A stretch of DNA of 64,000 nucleotides, taken from positions 372,001 through 436,000 of the forward strand of contig JANBVO010000008.1 in the NCBI GenBank assembly GCA_030052745.1, in the 5' to 3' direction. Both the position numbers and the translations under genes were made by a program. The notes under the pieces were generated by a model that made no database searches, was not told the origin of the DNA, and was given only the letters and a program-made list of their open reading frames with translations. Shown here one piece after another: positions 1 through 11,637 of this stretch. Position 1 is the stretch's first letter; every line of letters starts with the position of its first letter. The stretch comes from Pleurostoma richardsiae. Its lineage: Eukaryota; Ascomycota; Sordariomycetes; Calosphaeriales; Pleurostomataceae.

Positions 1-1129
1 GACCGGGATAATATCCGGAATGGGGCACACAGCTGGCCATCGGCAAAGAGGGACGATCCAGTCTCCCCAAAGCAAAGACTGCGACTAACGCAGAGCAGAA
101 ACGCCGAGCGGGACTTTGATTACCGTCATAGAGCGTAAGGTAAGACTGACAATTGCCATCAGCGGCTGGCTGGAAGTGATCAACGGTAGACTACAGAGAG
201 GTCGTTAGGGTGGAAAGGAGCTGCCTTCGAACCCCCAGGTTTCGAGGCACCGTCATCGCTGTCGTCACAACCGAACCCGAGCCTGCATGTAACTTACATC
301 CAGGTCTTAGTCTGTCCTTCTATGGGAAATCGCAAGATGGTTAGGCTTACCATGTAGGTATGGCGAGCCCGGACTCCTTACTGTAGCTAGCGGCGAAATT
401 TCTGTCTTCCGGGCCCGCCCCTTCTGCCCGTGCTGTTGGATGGCGGCCGAGTGCCGGTCAGAAAGAAGACTGGCTCGGATGGTGGCATTGTGTCAAGGGA
501 GTCTAGGGAATAAGCCCCTCGTGCGTCCGTCTAAGCGCGCCAGAATGGGACTGGGCAAAGGGAGACGCTTGCGTCTCGGAGACCGCCATGTGCCTCCGAC
601 GCCCTCTGCCAACCAAGCCGCATCACCTGTAGGCAGTCTTAGCACCCGTCCATTGCCGATAGCATCTCCCGAATACACCTGCAAGGCAGGGCACACCGCC
701 GGTTGGGTAGCAGCAGGTTCCGGGGCTGCTTGAACGGTTGTCTCCCGAGGAACCGATCTCAGTATCTCCGATTGTAGAAAAGGATATCAACTCTCATCCA
801 AGGTGTCTCAGATGGTTAACGCCTATCCCCGTGGATGTTTCTCACCTGGAGAATGGAGGATGGCGGGGAGACTACCAGGATCTCGCTGCATTCGTCCAGC
901 ACACCACAAGCCGAGATGCGTGGTGATCTCTGATCTTGATTCGACTCCACTACCCGGGTCAACCTTCCTTTTCCTGCCACCGCGTTAATCCCGGTTAATG
1001 CCCTGACCAATGGAGGAACATCTCGCACCGCCATCCCCTGTGTGACTGACGCACCAAAAGAAAAAGAATCTGCAAACAAGGACTCGGCTTCCACACAGAA
1101 GCACACAAGAGCAAAGAGCAAAATGATAA
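1..1129. other. intergenic, no gene seen
   Basis: No open frame here shows a recognisable protein, a credible intron pattern or a conserved motif; the short frames on both strands look like chance. The last 10 bases include the A-run that serves as terminator for the downstream minus-strand tRNA gene. Confidence 0.6.
1120..1123 (-). terminator. Pol III terminator of tRNA-Leu
   Basis: A run of four T on the minus strand begins 7 nt after the 3' end of the tRNA-Leu gene, the minimal RNA polymerase III stop signal. Confidence 0.6.
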
Positions 1130-1242
1130 TGACAAGAGTGGGATTCGAACCCACGCCCCTTTCGAGACTACGAGTCTCAATGATCTCCAGTCGCCTGGAG
1201 GCCACCTGAACGTAGCGCCTTAGACCGCTCGGCCATCTTGCC
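1130..1242 (-). tRNA. tRNA-Leu(CAG) with intron
   Basis: The minus strand folds as a class II (long variable arm) leucine tRNA. The acceptor stem pairs GGCAAGA with TCTTGTC, and the T arm is GTGGG-TTCGAAT-CCCAC. The anticodon stem CTACG/CGTAG closes a loop carrying CAG (bases 1206-1208 on the plus strand). About 31 extra bases sit one base 3' of the anticodon, the canonical eukaryotic tRNA intron position, and the anticodon stem pairs only when they are removed. It reads CUG codons. It must be spliced by the tRNA endonuclease and ligase before use. Confidence 0.93.
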
Positions 1243-1893
1243 GATGTTGTTGTGAAGACACTTGCTAGAATCCACTAGCAAGCGGAACACCATCCCTAAC
1301 TCACCATCTCGTCTGAAACAACTGAAGATGTTAGTGATGAGGTAGATATGTTGGGATGTGAGTGGAAGAAGCCGCTGCTAATCTTGCTCAAAAGCCACAG
1401 GCGCTCTTTAGGGGCCAAGGGCCGGTCAGGGGAACCCGTTAGTGTGGGGTGGGATGCCGGCGCCCGGCCTCCACCAAGAGTCTAGAGGGCGCTCATTTCC
1501 AAACGACAAAAGCTTTTCTCCAGGCTGTGATGGGCCAGTAATTCATCCTCGAAATCCTCAATTATGTGAATCTTGTCTATTTACGCCCTTCATATATTCC
1601 CCATGGCAATGGATAGTCGAGACCGGGCTAGAGCCACGACAATGCGGGACTTGTGGCTTCCGCGCAGATTCTGAAAGTTGGCCTGTCCCCTGATTCTTCG
1701 TGACGGGAAACTGCCTGGTATATATCAGTAAGTGTGGAACACTCGCCGACTTAGGCCAAATCGAACCTCACTCAGACGGACGCGTTGTCTGAGAAGTCCT
1801 GTCGGCGCCAAGTGGCGCGGCTATTTCGTCGAAGCGTGCGGTCGGAGATCGTGGAACAAAGGCAAAGACGCCTCCTCAGCGTCGTCTGGAGCC
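1243..1893. other. intergenic, no gene seen
   Basis: Lies between the 5' end of the tRNA-Leu gene and the 3' end of the F-box-like gene, so it holds tRNA upstream sequence and the likely 3' UTR of that gene. No protein-like frame or structured element was recognised. Confidence 0.55.
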
Positions 1894-3165
1894 TCACCGC
1901 TTCAATTTTCCTTTCGTCGACAGCTTCCGCTGCAGCCTCCTCGGACTCCAGCTCCCCCGCCAACCCGCCTCGTCCTCTTCCTTGCTCCCTAAAGACAGCA
2001 CTACCCCCTCGTCGAAGTCACGCTCGTCCTCCTCGACAGTCTTCCCCTTCCATCCTCCTCCAGCTCTCTTCTCCAGCCCTCTGAGCAGGTACGAAGGTGG
2101 CGACGCCCCTCCTCCGCTCCCGCCCCTCACCACCACCCGGCCGGTTGTCTCGCTGCGCCTCAGCCCCGATGACCGCCGCCGGTACCCGGGTCCGTAGTCC
2201 AGCCGCGCCGCCTGCCCCGGCAGGAGCGGCCAGACGCGCGACGGCGTGTGCCGCACCAAGTGGGTGCTGCGCTCGGCCGCGCTGTGCGGCATGTTCGCTC
2301 CCCACAGGTGGCGGATCATGGCGGTGGTCCAAGCCTCGCTGAAGCCCGCGATGCGTACCGAGTCGATGAGGCCAGCTAGGGCGCCGATGCCGTCGGCCGA
2401 GGTGAAGGCGGCGATGGGAACGTACGGGAGCGGAGGGTCGGTCCCCGGCCGGGAGCCGTAGAAGCGGCGGCACAGCAAGGTGAGATTGTCCATTGGGGCA
2501 GAGCCATTCCGCTCGAGCATCGCGCCGACCCAGTCGTCCACCAGCGTGCCGACGCCGAGATTACCTGGAGCAAGGCCCGCCGCGTCCCACGAGGGACCGA
2601 ATCCGAGTCTGGCGAAGTCGAGCTCCAGAGTGACGAGCTGCATGCACGGGGCATATCTGGTAGCGAAGCGCGTGGCGAGGGGGTTGAGTGAGGGCCGGAC
2701 GTAGGGGCCGAAGACGAGGTGGAAGCGTTGCGCCATCAACAGCGCCGTCATCACGTCGGCGCGAAGGTCGAAGCACGTGGTGAGGCAGGGCTCGAGAGCG
2801 CGCAGGAGAGGTGCGAAGGCGGCGAATGAGGATGGCGACCAGGCGGGCAGCTCTGCGCCCCTCATGTTCATGAGGATGGGCTTGCCGGGATCGTGGTCGG
2901 CGATGAGCAGCTGAGCGACGCGGAGGCGGATCTCATCGGGAAGCTGGAAGTAGCGAGACTGGGGCTGGGCGTTGTTGTCGGGGTCGCGGTCCGCCGTGAG
3001 CCGGAACTTGGAGAGGGTCTGCGCGAACTTGCGGGTGTGCTTGGACTTCTCACTCGTGTTTCCATCACTACGGTCGACGTAGCGGTGCCACTCGACATCG
3101 ACGGTGCGGTCCCAGGCGGGGAGCGGAGTGTCGGGCTCGCGTTCCTCGTGGATGACCCCCAGCAT
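1894..3165 (-). CDS. hypothetical protein with F-box-like N-terminus
   Basis: Single-exon frame of 423 residues starting at ATG 3165. I do not recognise a named family. Around residues 72-88 the stretch FQLPDEIRLRVAQLLI resembles the opening of fungal F-box/2EXR proteins, which couple substrates to SCF ubiquitin ligases or are of unknown role; this is inference. The middle (about 90-290) is hydrophobic and leucine rich without clear membrane helices. The last 110 residues are rich in Arg, Ser and Gly, with an acidic patch and a basic end that could be disordered or nuclear. A coding origin is supported by strong codon bias and length; a false or shorter start cannot be excluded. Confidence 0.7.
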   Translation of the reverse strand: MLGVIHEEREPDTPLPAWDRTVDVEWHRYVDRSDGNTSEKSKHTRKFAQTLSKFRLTADRDPDNNAQPQSRYFQLPDEIRLRVAQLLIADHDPGKPILMNMRGAELPAWSPSSFAAFAPLLRALEPCLTTCFDLRADVMTALLMAQRFHLVFGPYVRPSLNPLATRFATRYAPCMQLVTLELDFARLGFGPSWDAAGLAPGNLGVGTLVDDWVGAMLERNGSAPMDNLTLLCRRFYGSRPGTDPPLPYVPIAAFTSADGIGALAGLIDSVRIAGFSEAWTTAMIRHLWGANMPHSAAERSTHLVRHTPSRVWPLLPGQAARLDYGPGYRRRSSGLRRSETTGRVVVRGGSGGGASPPSYLLRGLEKRAGGGWKGKTVEEDERDFDEGVVLSLGSKEEDEAGWRGSWSPRRLQRKLSTKGKLKR

Positions 3166-4364
3166 TCTCGAAGCTCAGTGAGGTGACGAAAGCGAAATGA
3201 CGAGTCGGATTAACTGGCGGGCGTGAGTGAGTAGAAGGCGTCTGCCTGGCGGGATAGCCGGATATATCTTGCAGGTTGAGGTGCGAGATGGAATCTGAGG
3301 TAAGTGTGAGGTCACACGGCCCGACCCGAGAGTAGTATCTTTGCTTGAAGCTCTTCTTGTCGGCGTGCTTTCTCGATCCTCGTCTAGCCTTTCTCTCGCG
3401 GGACCTGGACGATGATCAAGCACGGACCGTTATCACTGAGAGGGGCGGCTGCGAGAGATGGGGTCACTTGGAAGGTGGTGCACGGGAAGATGCCAATGCC
3501 CCGTCAACAATTCATGCTTCGTCAGTGCTTGAGAGAAAAGTGAGATGCTGCTGACGATGGTAGTCAGGCAAATCCGTCCGACTTGCCCGTCCGTGGGAAG
3601 CTCTGGGCTCTTGGTGGGGCCAGTGAATCTACGAGTGAGTGTGAAGCCCTCCGAGAGAACAAAGCAATTTGAGTTCAGCCATCTCAAAGCTAGCACTCCG
3701 AGCCGCTTCTGGCTCATCCCGAGAAGCTACTTGTCCAGGTGTATGTACTCTGGATTAATTCACATGATTGTGCATGGCACGGAAGAGTCTATTCTATAAG
3801 ATATTGTCGCCGTGCTGCTGAGAGACAAGCTTCAGGCATGTTGTTTCGCCCCTTTCTTGATCTATCCCTACGGCTCCTCACAACTTTCAGAAGGCGAAAT
3901 GATACATGTCACCTTGGTCACATAGAACACAACTTCGGGAAACATATTCGGAGTGTCTCAATGGAATCGCCGGCTGACCTATGATGTGGTATAGGGGACG
4001 CACCCCGTCTCATATTCGGTCTCCGTCTCCGGCATCCTGTCATCACCAGAGTACCTAGGTACCTGATATACCTACGGACCTTAGGTAAGGTACCTTACCG
4101 GATCGGGAGTGCTCCTCGGCACGGAACGTCTTTGATCCGGTCTTCATCATTACCGTAGATCCACTGTGGGGTAAAATGCTGGCGGTAGCTGAGTGATGAC
4201 CGACCGACGCTCCTTGAACCTTCAGTGGGGTTCCATCGCATTGCCCCTCCAAAATTTCCATATAACTCGACGGCCCAAGAGCCCATCTGCACATCGCGAA
4301 GACCGCTGTCAGAAGCGAACACACAAAAAACACGACACCCAGTCGTAGCTGGAAAGCACACAAG
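3166..4364. other. divergent intergenic region with palindromes
   Basis: Separates the minus-strand F-box-like gene from the plus-strand PBDC1 gene, so it should carry both promoters. No protein-like frame. Its right end has the palindrome GTACCTAGGTAC at 4051-4062 and a 16-bp perfect palindrome at 4084-4099. Confidence 0.6.
4084..4099. repeat. 16-bp perfect palindrome
   Basis: GGTAAGGTACCTTACC is its own reverse complement. It follows the related palindrome GTACCTAGGTAC (4051-4062) and lies about 265 bp upstream of the PBDC1 start. Function unknown: a dimeric factor site or a hairpin are both possible. Confidence 0.85.
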
Positions 4365-5195
4365 ATGTCACAGGCTCCAGTACCAGCAAACTTCAACGCC
4401 GAGGAGGCGGACAACCTCGAGGATGTGAGTTGCGCAGCTGTCTTGCCTCGTCGGGTCGATATCCGATGTGGATTGGGTTGGTTGGTTTGCTGACTGACGT
4501 TGCTTCAAGATCGAGAAGCAGTTCGCAGTAAAGGGTTCGTCGGCTCATCCATACCACGGTTTCCTCGTTGTTCAGTAACCTAACATTGCGTGCCAATCTG
4601 CAGCGGTCCAACAGATGCAGACCTACTGGGCGATCCTCGAGAAAGTTAAGGGCTCGAGCTTGCGCCTCACCAAGATGGACGACGACATCTACGACCACCT
4701 AATGCGCGACTTCCCCGATTTCGACCCGGCCGAGCCCATTGACGAGGAGAAGATGAAGAGCAAGGAGGGGAAGAAGCGCTGGCGCGAGTTCATGATGGCC
4801 TATGAGAAGAAGATTGAGGACTATAACTTCGGCACGCTTGTCCGCAAGAGTCCCAAGGACGAGTACGACCAGCACACTACTATATTTGGTGCGTACAATC
4901 TATATCCAGACTCCTTGGAGGTTCCCCTTACTGGGAATATCAACCTTGAGGGCGGCTACTCAGAGGGTTCTCTGGCTAGACGACGGCTTCACCGTCGCTG
5001 CAAAGACCGTACATAGAATGGTCCTGCTGACAGTCTTTTGCAGTTCCAAGAATGCAGTTCTACGCCATTGAAATTGCAAGGTAGGCAGAGACACTACACC
5101 CGGCCGCCAGATCCGCTGCTCACATGCTGTAAAGGAACCGAAAGGGCCTGAACGATTGGATTTACGAGAAGGCACACGCTGAGAACAGCAGCTAG
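4365..5195 (+). CDS. PBDC1-family eEF1A biogenesis chaperone
   Basis: Five exons (4365-4424, 4510-4534, 4604-4888, 5044-5080, 5135-5195) join in frame to 155 residues, ending at TAG 5195. The product matches the PBDC1 / yeast YPL225W family: an acidic N-terminus (NAEEADNLED), then the helical core with DDDIYDHLMRDFPDFDP, KKRWREFMMAYEKKIEDYNFG and the end block FYAIEIARNRKGLNDWIYEKA. Yeast and human members act as dedicated chaperones that fold nascent eEF1A on ribosomes (known for the family); the older name 'polysaccharide biosynthesis domain' is misleading. All introns have GT-AG ends and the 25-nt second exon is unusually small. Cytosolic; no signal peptide. Confidence 0.92.
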
Positions 5196-5944
5196 GTTAG
5201 CTGCGCGGATCTATCTATACCATTACGGTTGACTCCTTGATAGTCTTATTGTCTCGGGCAGTGCAGGCTACTCCCAAGGTCGCCTTCCACTGCGAAACTA
5301 TGTGGAGAAGGGGCTGCTATATTGTCGATCGGCCAATACAGCTTTGGGGCGCAGTGATGGATGAGTACGATGCAACGGTGGGGTGGAAAGGGAAATAAAA
5401 GATACCCAAAGCATTGGAGCGTCGGCTTCGATGGGAGAGCGGCGCTGATTATCGGGGCATCGAGTCCTAGGGTCCACGCAAGGCGCCGCCGGCCAGTGAC
5501 GGCCGAAGGCGCTCGTTCCCGACCCAATGGAAAGGCATTCCCAGGCGTCTCTTGCAATAGATATTCCGTTCGGATTCTAGAACAGCTCTTGCCTTTGTGC
5601 TTGATCTTGTGAGATGCCCCTCACCATAGCAGCGTAATGTGTGCTGGTGGTGGTCGGGGTCCTTCAGTTAGTATTGTTCCCTCTACCGCGGCCAGCGGCA
5701 CAATACTAAGCTTCTACAAAGGGAACCACCAGCCTACACCACCAATTGTGTGACCATTCTCGACTCTCTCCTGTGAGATTGCATGCTTGATATTATCCAA
5801 AATGCCGTTCCCTTTGCTTGGAGGCTTCAACGGCCTCAGCTTCCGTGCGCCTCTGGAACTACGTTGGCAACAGTCTTCTACTGAGATCTCCCGGGACCCA
5901 TCGCCTTGATGTGTCAATATCTTTAACCTCTCTTTTCCTTCGCG
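5196..5944. other. intergenic, promoter side of the ABC exporter
   Basis: Holds the 3' end of the PBDC1 transcript and the upstream region of the Ste6-like gene. No protein-like frame and no clear TATA box close to the start at 5945. Confidence 0.55.
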
Positions 5945-8900
5945 ATGGGACTTGTTGCAATCGAAGATATGAAGGATAGCGGATCACCAGCCCTGCCAGA
6001 GACCGAGAAAGACAGCATGGAGACGTCTCAAGCCACTACAGAGCCGTCAAGGGAAACAGAAAAGCCAATTGGAAGGGTCCTGATACATGAGAAGCCGAGT
6101 TGGAAGCACCTCTTCGCCTTTACCAGACGTGCGCATGCCCCATACCTCGCCTCGGCCATGGCGTCCACGCTCCTCGTCGCCGGTTTGAAGACCTACTACG
6201 CCATCATCCTCGGCGAGATCTTTCAGGTAGTTGCCGAGTTCGGCTCGGGAAGCAGTAGCGGAGGCGACCTGCTGTCCGGCGTCACTCTATGGTGTGTCGT
6301 TCTGACGGCCATGGGAGTGCTGATCTGGCTCGCGGATTCGGCGTTCATGGCGCTCTGGATCGTCTTTGGCGAGCTGTCTGCTAGGAGTGCTAAGGAGACC
6401 CTGTTAGGGTCGATGCTCCGTAAGGAGATGGCATGGTTTGATGTCCAGGCTGCCGGGATGTCCAGCTTACTCGCAGGAATTGAGAGGTATGTGGTTCCCC
6501 GTCTCTCTTCTGTATGAATAGCATCTGACATGGCATGGCAGTCGAACGAGGGAGCTTCAAAGCGGGACGTCCCAGGTTCTCGGCTTCCTCATCTGCGATA
6601 CCTTCATCGCCCTCGCCTGTCTGATCGTTGCCTTTTCCTTCTGCTGGCAGCTGACTCTCGTGCTCCTGGCTACTATCCCTATCTCTTTCGTCGCCCTGAC
6701 TGTCCTCAGTCGCGGCCTTGATCCGGCCCTCGACGCTCAGACGCGGAGTCTTGGACATGCCTCCAAGTACGTCACCGCCGCCATCTCCGCTATCGACCTG
6801 GTCAAGGTATACGGCGGCTCCGACCATGAGGTCTGGCAGTACCTGCAAGCAATCAGGAAGGCCGCGAAGAGTTACCTCGTCCAGGCGCGCTGCAACTGCC
6901 TGCAGATGGGCTACATCAAGCTGTGGATGATGAGTTTGTTCGTGGTGGGCTTCTGGCTCGCACTGTATCTCGTCAATAAGGGGTCGACGACAGCCGGGAA
7001 TGCGGTGACGACGTTCTACGCCGTGCTGATTGCTTTCGAGGCAGCAGAGTCTGTGGGACCGCAGTGGCTGGTGTTGGCGAAGGCAATGTCCGCCGGTCTG
7101 TCCCTGAAGGCAACGGCTTCCGACTTTCAGGATGGTCGTGAGGTCCGGAAGATCCAAGGTTATCATGAGCCGGCGACGTGCGTCGGTCGTGTCGAGATCC
7201 GCGACGTTACTTTCGCATACCCGACGAACCCAGACAAGATGGTTCTGTGCCGGTCGTCGTTCTCCTTCCCGGCTGGCGAGATAGCCTTCGTAGTCGGACG
7301 CAGCGGGTCCGGAAAGAGCACGCTGGGCAACCTTCTCATCAAACTGTATGAGCCAGAGACCGGACACGGAGATATTCTGGTTGACGGCAATCCTCTTCGA
7401 ATATTAGACGACGACTGGGTCCGAAGCAACGTCACGCTGATCCAACAGTCGAGCATCCTCTTCAATGACACTTTGTCCATGAACGTCGCCTTTGGCCACC
7501 GCGACCCGTTGCAGGTATCTGTGGATGAGATCAAGTCGGCTTGCGAGACAGCGCTGCTCCTGTCTACGGTTTCTAGTCTTTCAGAAGGCTTGCAGACTAT
7601 GGTGGGATCCGGAGGCTACAGCCTGAGCGGCGGGCAGAAGCAACGGCTTGCCCTAGCGCGGGCCAGACTCAGAGATCCTCCTATTTTGATCCTTGACGAG
7701 GTCACCAGCGGTCTCGATCCTATTAGTAGGACTCTAATCATGGAGGCGATCAGGATATGGAGACGGGGGAAGACCACCATAATCATCACCCACGACTTGT
7801 CGCAGATCCAAGACCATGATTCAGTCTACGTCATGGACCGCGGGGCTGTCGTCCAGCAAGGATTTCGAAGAGACCTCGCTAAGCAAGACGATGGAATGTT
7901 TGCGACGCTGCTGAACTCGGCAAATGACGGTTCTCCGTCCCCAGTCTCATCTTGCGTTCCGGCTTCTGAGCGAGCCTCAATGGTGGGAGACTCTCCTCCA
8001 GCTTATACCTCTGAAGGACACTTCGCCAGATTCCTGCATCCAACGGCGGACGAGCAGGATATTCCTGGCGGAGTCCTCTTCAACAGGATGTCTTTGGGTA
8101 CAGCGACCGCTCACGCATCCCGGATGATTAATAGGCATCTCTGGGATACTCCGCCCGTCGACGAGGAATATGCATCGAGATCTTGCAAAGAAAACTCGAT
8201 GAGACAATTCGACCACCTAGGGTATAGCATAGACTCCCTGGATATTCTACAAACCCCCATGACCGTCCTGTATGCAAGAAAATCGGGAGATGAGCCACAT
8301 CCTCGCGGAAGTGAAACCTCAAATAAGGCCAGAGTAGGCAGAGAGGCACGAACATGTCAAAGAATCAGTGACGAAGGGCAGACAAACGACCAACTCCTAT
8401 CGCGAGTGCCTCTCACGGGGATCCTCCAAACAGTATGGCCTTCTTTAGATCTCAAGCATCGTCTCTACCTCGTCTTCGGAATCATTTTCAGCCTCATGGT
8501 TGCAGCTTGTAACCCAGCCTTCTCCTTCCTGTTCGCCCGGCTCCTGCAGTCCTTCTGGGCAACAGCCGACCGTATGGAAATGGGCAGAAAATGGGCCATC
8601 TACCTCATTGCTGTTGCCGTCGTCGACACAGCTTCCATCTTCTCGGCGCACTACCTCATGGAGGCCGCAGGCCAGGCGTGGGTCAATAGCCTGCGCACCG
8701 AGGCCCTCAAGCGCATCCTTCGCCAGCCCAAAGCATGGTTCGACCGGCCCGAGAACGATACGGGCCGCATCGTCGAGTGCCTCGATCGCAACGCCGAGGA
8801 GACGCGTAACCTCGTCGGACGCTTCGTCCCGGTGGTCATCATGGTAGCCGCTATGGTCCTCGCCGCCTTGGTCTGGGCCCTCGCTATCTCCTGGAGGCTC

Positions 8901-10400
8901 ACCCTCGTCGCCCTGTCAGCCGCTCCCGCCGTGTACGCCGCCACACGCGCGTCCTCGGTCGTGTCGGAGAAGTGGGAGGCGCGGTGCAATACCGCAGCAG
9001 AAGCGAGTTCCGCCATCTTCACTGAGATCTTCACCCACGTCCGCGTCGTCCGCGCCCTCACCCTCGAGGCCTTCTTCACCGCCAAGCATGCCCGCTCCGC
9101 GCACGCCGCCTTCGCCCTGGGAGTGCACCGAGGCGTCTACACGGGCATCTTCTACGGCCTGTACCAGGCCATGTCCTTCTGGCTGACCGCGCTGGTCTTC
9201 TGGTACGGCACGGTGCTGCTGACGCGGGCCGACGGCGGGATCGGCGTGGCGGGCGTCATGCAGGTCGTCAACCTCCTGCTCTTCAGCATGGGCACCGCGA
9301 CCGTCATGCTGGGCAGCATCCCGCAGATCGCGCAGTCCAAGGCCACCGCGGCGCAGCTGCTGCTCTACGCGGGGCTGGACTACGGCGCGGGCCACGAGCA
9401 TCGGGGTGAGAGGCGAACGCTGACACCGCTGCCGGTTCGCGTGGATGGTCTGCGGTTTGCGTATTCGAGCCGGCCGGACAACGTGGTCCTTCGCGGCGTA
9501 GACCTCCAGGTTGAGGCGGGCGAGTGTGTTGCCATCTGTGGCTCGTCGGGGTGCGGCAAGAGCACGCTCGCGTCGCTGCTGCTGAGACTCTACGGCCCTG
9601 CTTCCGACACACAAAGTGACATCGATGCTCGATCTCCGTTGTCATTTAATCACATCCCAGCTTCGGAGCTCGACACGGCCTTCCTTCGCGCCCATATGGC
9701 CTACGTCCCACAGCAGCCCTTTCTCTTCCCCGCCTCTGTCTACGACAACATCGTCTACGGGCTGCACGACGACTCTCCCCTGCGCGGCATGTCCAGCGTC
9801 CGACGTGCAGCACTTGCCGCCGGAATCCACGACTTGGTCGTGTCCCTGCCGGAGGGCTATCACACACGAGTCGGGGAGGGCGGGATCGCGCTCAGTGGCG
9901 GGCAGATGCAGCGGGTGTGCGTGGCACGGGCGTTGGTGAGGAGACCGGGGCTCCTGGTGCTGGATGAGCCGACGAGCGCGCTAGATGCGGAGAGTGCGGA
10001 GGGCGTGAGAGCCGCAATTCAGGAGCTGATGGCGAGAGGAGGAGAGCGTGGGGATATGGCGGTTGTGATTGTGACGCACAGCAGGGAGATGATGCGCATG
10101 GCGGACCGGATAGTGGTACTGGAAGAGGGACGCGTGGTCGAGCAGGGGAGATACGAAGAGTTGCTGCCCAGGCAAGGGAAGTTTGCTACTCTCGTCAACG
10201 CGAAGTGGGAGCTTGATGCCGCGAAGGAGGCTACGGCATCACCTCCTTCAAGACGAGACACTGGCGAGTGTGTGAGTGGGAGCGTGGAGGCCATGGAGCG
10301 CCAAATGGCTGTGGCTCGCGAGGAGACGATTTGCAGGCTGCATGGAGCTGACCTGGTTGGCGTCCGGGGATCGAGGAAAGAGCCTGACCTCGAAACATAA
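5945..10400 (+). CDS. Ste6-like full-size ABC exporter (ABCB)
   Basis: Two exons (5945-6486, 6542-10400; 55-nt intron) encode 1466 residues in TMD-NBD-TMD-NBD order. NBD1 has Walker A GRSGSGKST near 433, signature LSGGQKQRLALARA near 542 and Walker B ending DEVTSGLD. NBD2 has Walker A GSSGCGKST near 1181, signature LSGGQMQRVCVARA near 1298 and DEPTSALD. Both sites look catalytically intact. A hydrophilic linker of roughly 200 residues separates the halves. The layout and the N-terminal block SWKHLFAFTRRAHAPYL resemble fungal Ste6/a-pheromone exporters, plasma-membrane pumps for farnesylated peptide pheromone (family knowledge). A multidrug role is the alternative. No tailoring genes adjoin it. 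Confidence 0.85.
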
Positions 10401-10707
10401 GGGGATGAGAAGACTGGTTAGGCTCAAGTTGCAGGGAAATACAAGGCCAGGTTGCGGACAGGTAGACGAGCAGTCATCCATGGTGTATACACAGCCTGCC
10501 CGGGAGTCTGAATATCTATCTACACGAGCATAATCTTGGAATTTCCTACTACTCCAAGTTTAACATCCCACGCAATATTTGTCTACGAACCTAAGAGGGA
10601 CTTCAGTGATACTTCTCGATAACAACATCATCGACAGGTCAATATGTGCTACTTACCCATCCCAGACTGGTCCCCCTGGTATCGTGTAGTTCTGGCAAAC
10701 TCATTAG
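10401..10707. other. convergent intergenic gap
   Basis: Sits between the 3' ends of the ABC exporter (plus) and the LPMO gene (minus). Only 3' UTRs and terminators are expected; nothing else seen. Confidence 0.6.
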
Positions 10708-11637
10708 CTAGAGAATAACGGATGGAAAAGATATTTGACAGCCTACGAAGATCTTTTTCATCTCGTCACTGTATATGTCAATGTTGATAGAAGGATCTAT
10801 TCCTTGTCAGCTCCCACTTCACTTACTACCCTCATAGCGGTAGAGATTGATACAGAGAAGGTTGAAGTAAAGAGGGTTGAACGATTGAGACTGTGCTCGG
10901 ATAAGAGTAACATACCATCGGGGCTATACCCCCCAGGAAACCGTTTGTAGAAGCTCGCCCGTGGCAGCGCCGTTCCAGTGCCACTGACATTCAGATGGGC
11001 GCACTCGGGATAAAACTGCGGTTTGTTCGCGATATGGATCGACAGGATCTCATGCCGGATCATGTACAGGCCCGACTTCAGCGTCGCCGGTATTCGCACC
11101 GGCCAGAGATCCGGTGACCCGTCCCAATTCTGGAACTGCTTCTGCCACCACATGCCCTCGGGCACGTTCCCGTCCAGCAGCCCGCCCTCCCAGATCTTGA
11201 ACCATTCCGCCTCGTTCGGGTCCACAGCCGAGCAGTCCCCATCACATGGGGCGAGCCACGCCGTCATGGGTCCGACGGGGTGGAGCCAGTACCAGTAGAC
11301 GGCGGTGATGTTCTCGCCGGCGACGATGGGAATGTACGAGGCAGGCGGCGTCCCCGGGTTGTTGCAGGCGAGATACTTGTCGTCGACGCTAAAGATTGGA
11401 TCAATCGACGCCCAAATGCGCTGTACCGTCCAAGACTGGCCCAGCTGGGCAGCCTCTGGCTCATCTGGGTCGTACCTTGTGCGGTGTAGGGTGAGCGGCC
11501 TGAATGTGAGGCGATACTAGAACGGAAGCTTACCCTCTGTACCACTTGTCCCCGACAGTGTAGTTCGCCAGGCCGCCGTGGGCCCGAGCCGACCCGGATA
11601 GAGCTGCCAAGGCCGCAAAGATGAGGGCTGGAAACAT
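10708..11637 (-). CDS. AA9 lytic polysaccharide monooxygenase
   Basis: Three exons (11637-11534, 11475-10916, 10796-10708) give 250 residues. A 19-residue signal peptide ending SARA exposes mature His1 (H20), first ligand of the copper histidine brace. The second ligand is H100 in LHPVGPMTAW. The H-Q-Y set is H176, Q188 and Y190 in RHEILSIHIANKPQFYPEC, followed by NVSGTG. The end matches AA9 enzymes (YSPD then INIDIYS). The protein is a secreted copper enzyme that cleaves cellulose or xyloglucan chains oxidatively (family knowledge). No CBM1 is attached. The substrate regioselectivity cannot be told. It is transcribed divergently from the CE15 esterase, which fits joint lignocellulose breakdown. 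Confidence 0.95.

Noticed and set aside
6390-7367. 325-codon minus frame inside the ABC exporter
   Set aside because: Antisense shadow; the plus strand gives Walker A and transmembrane sequence over the same bases.
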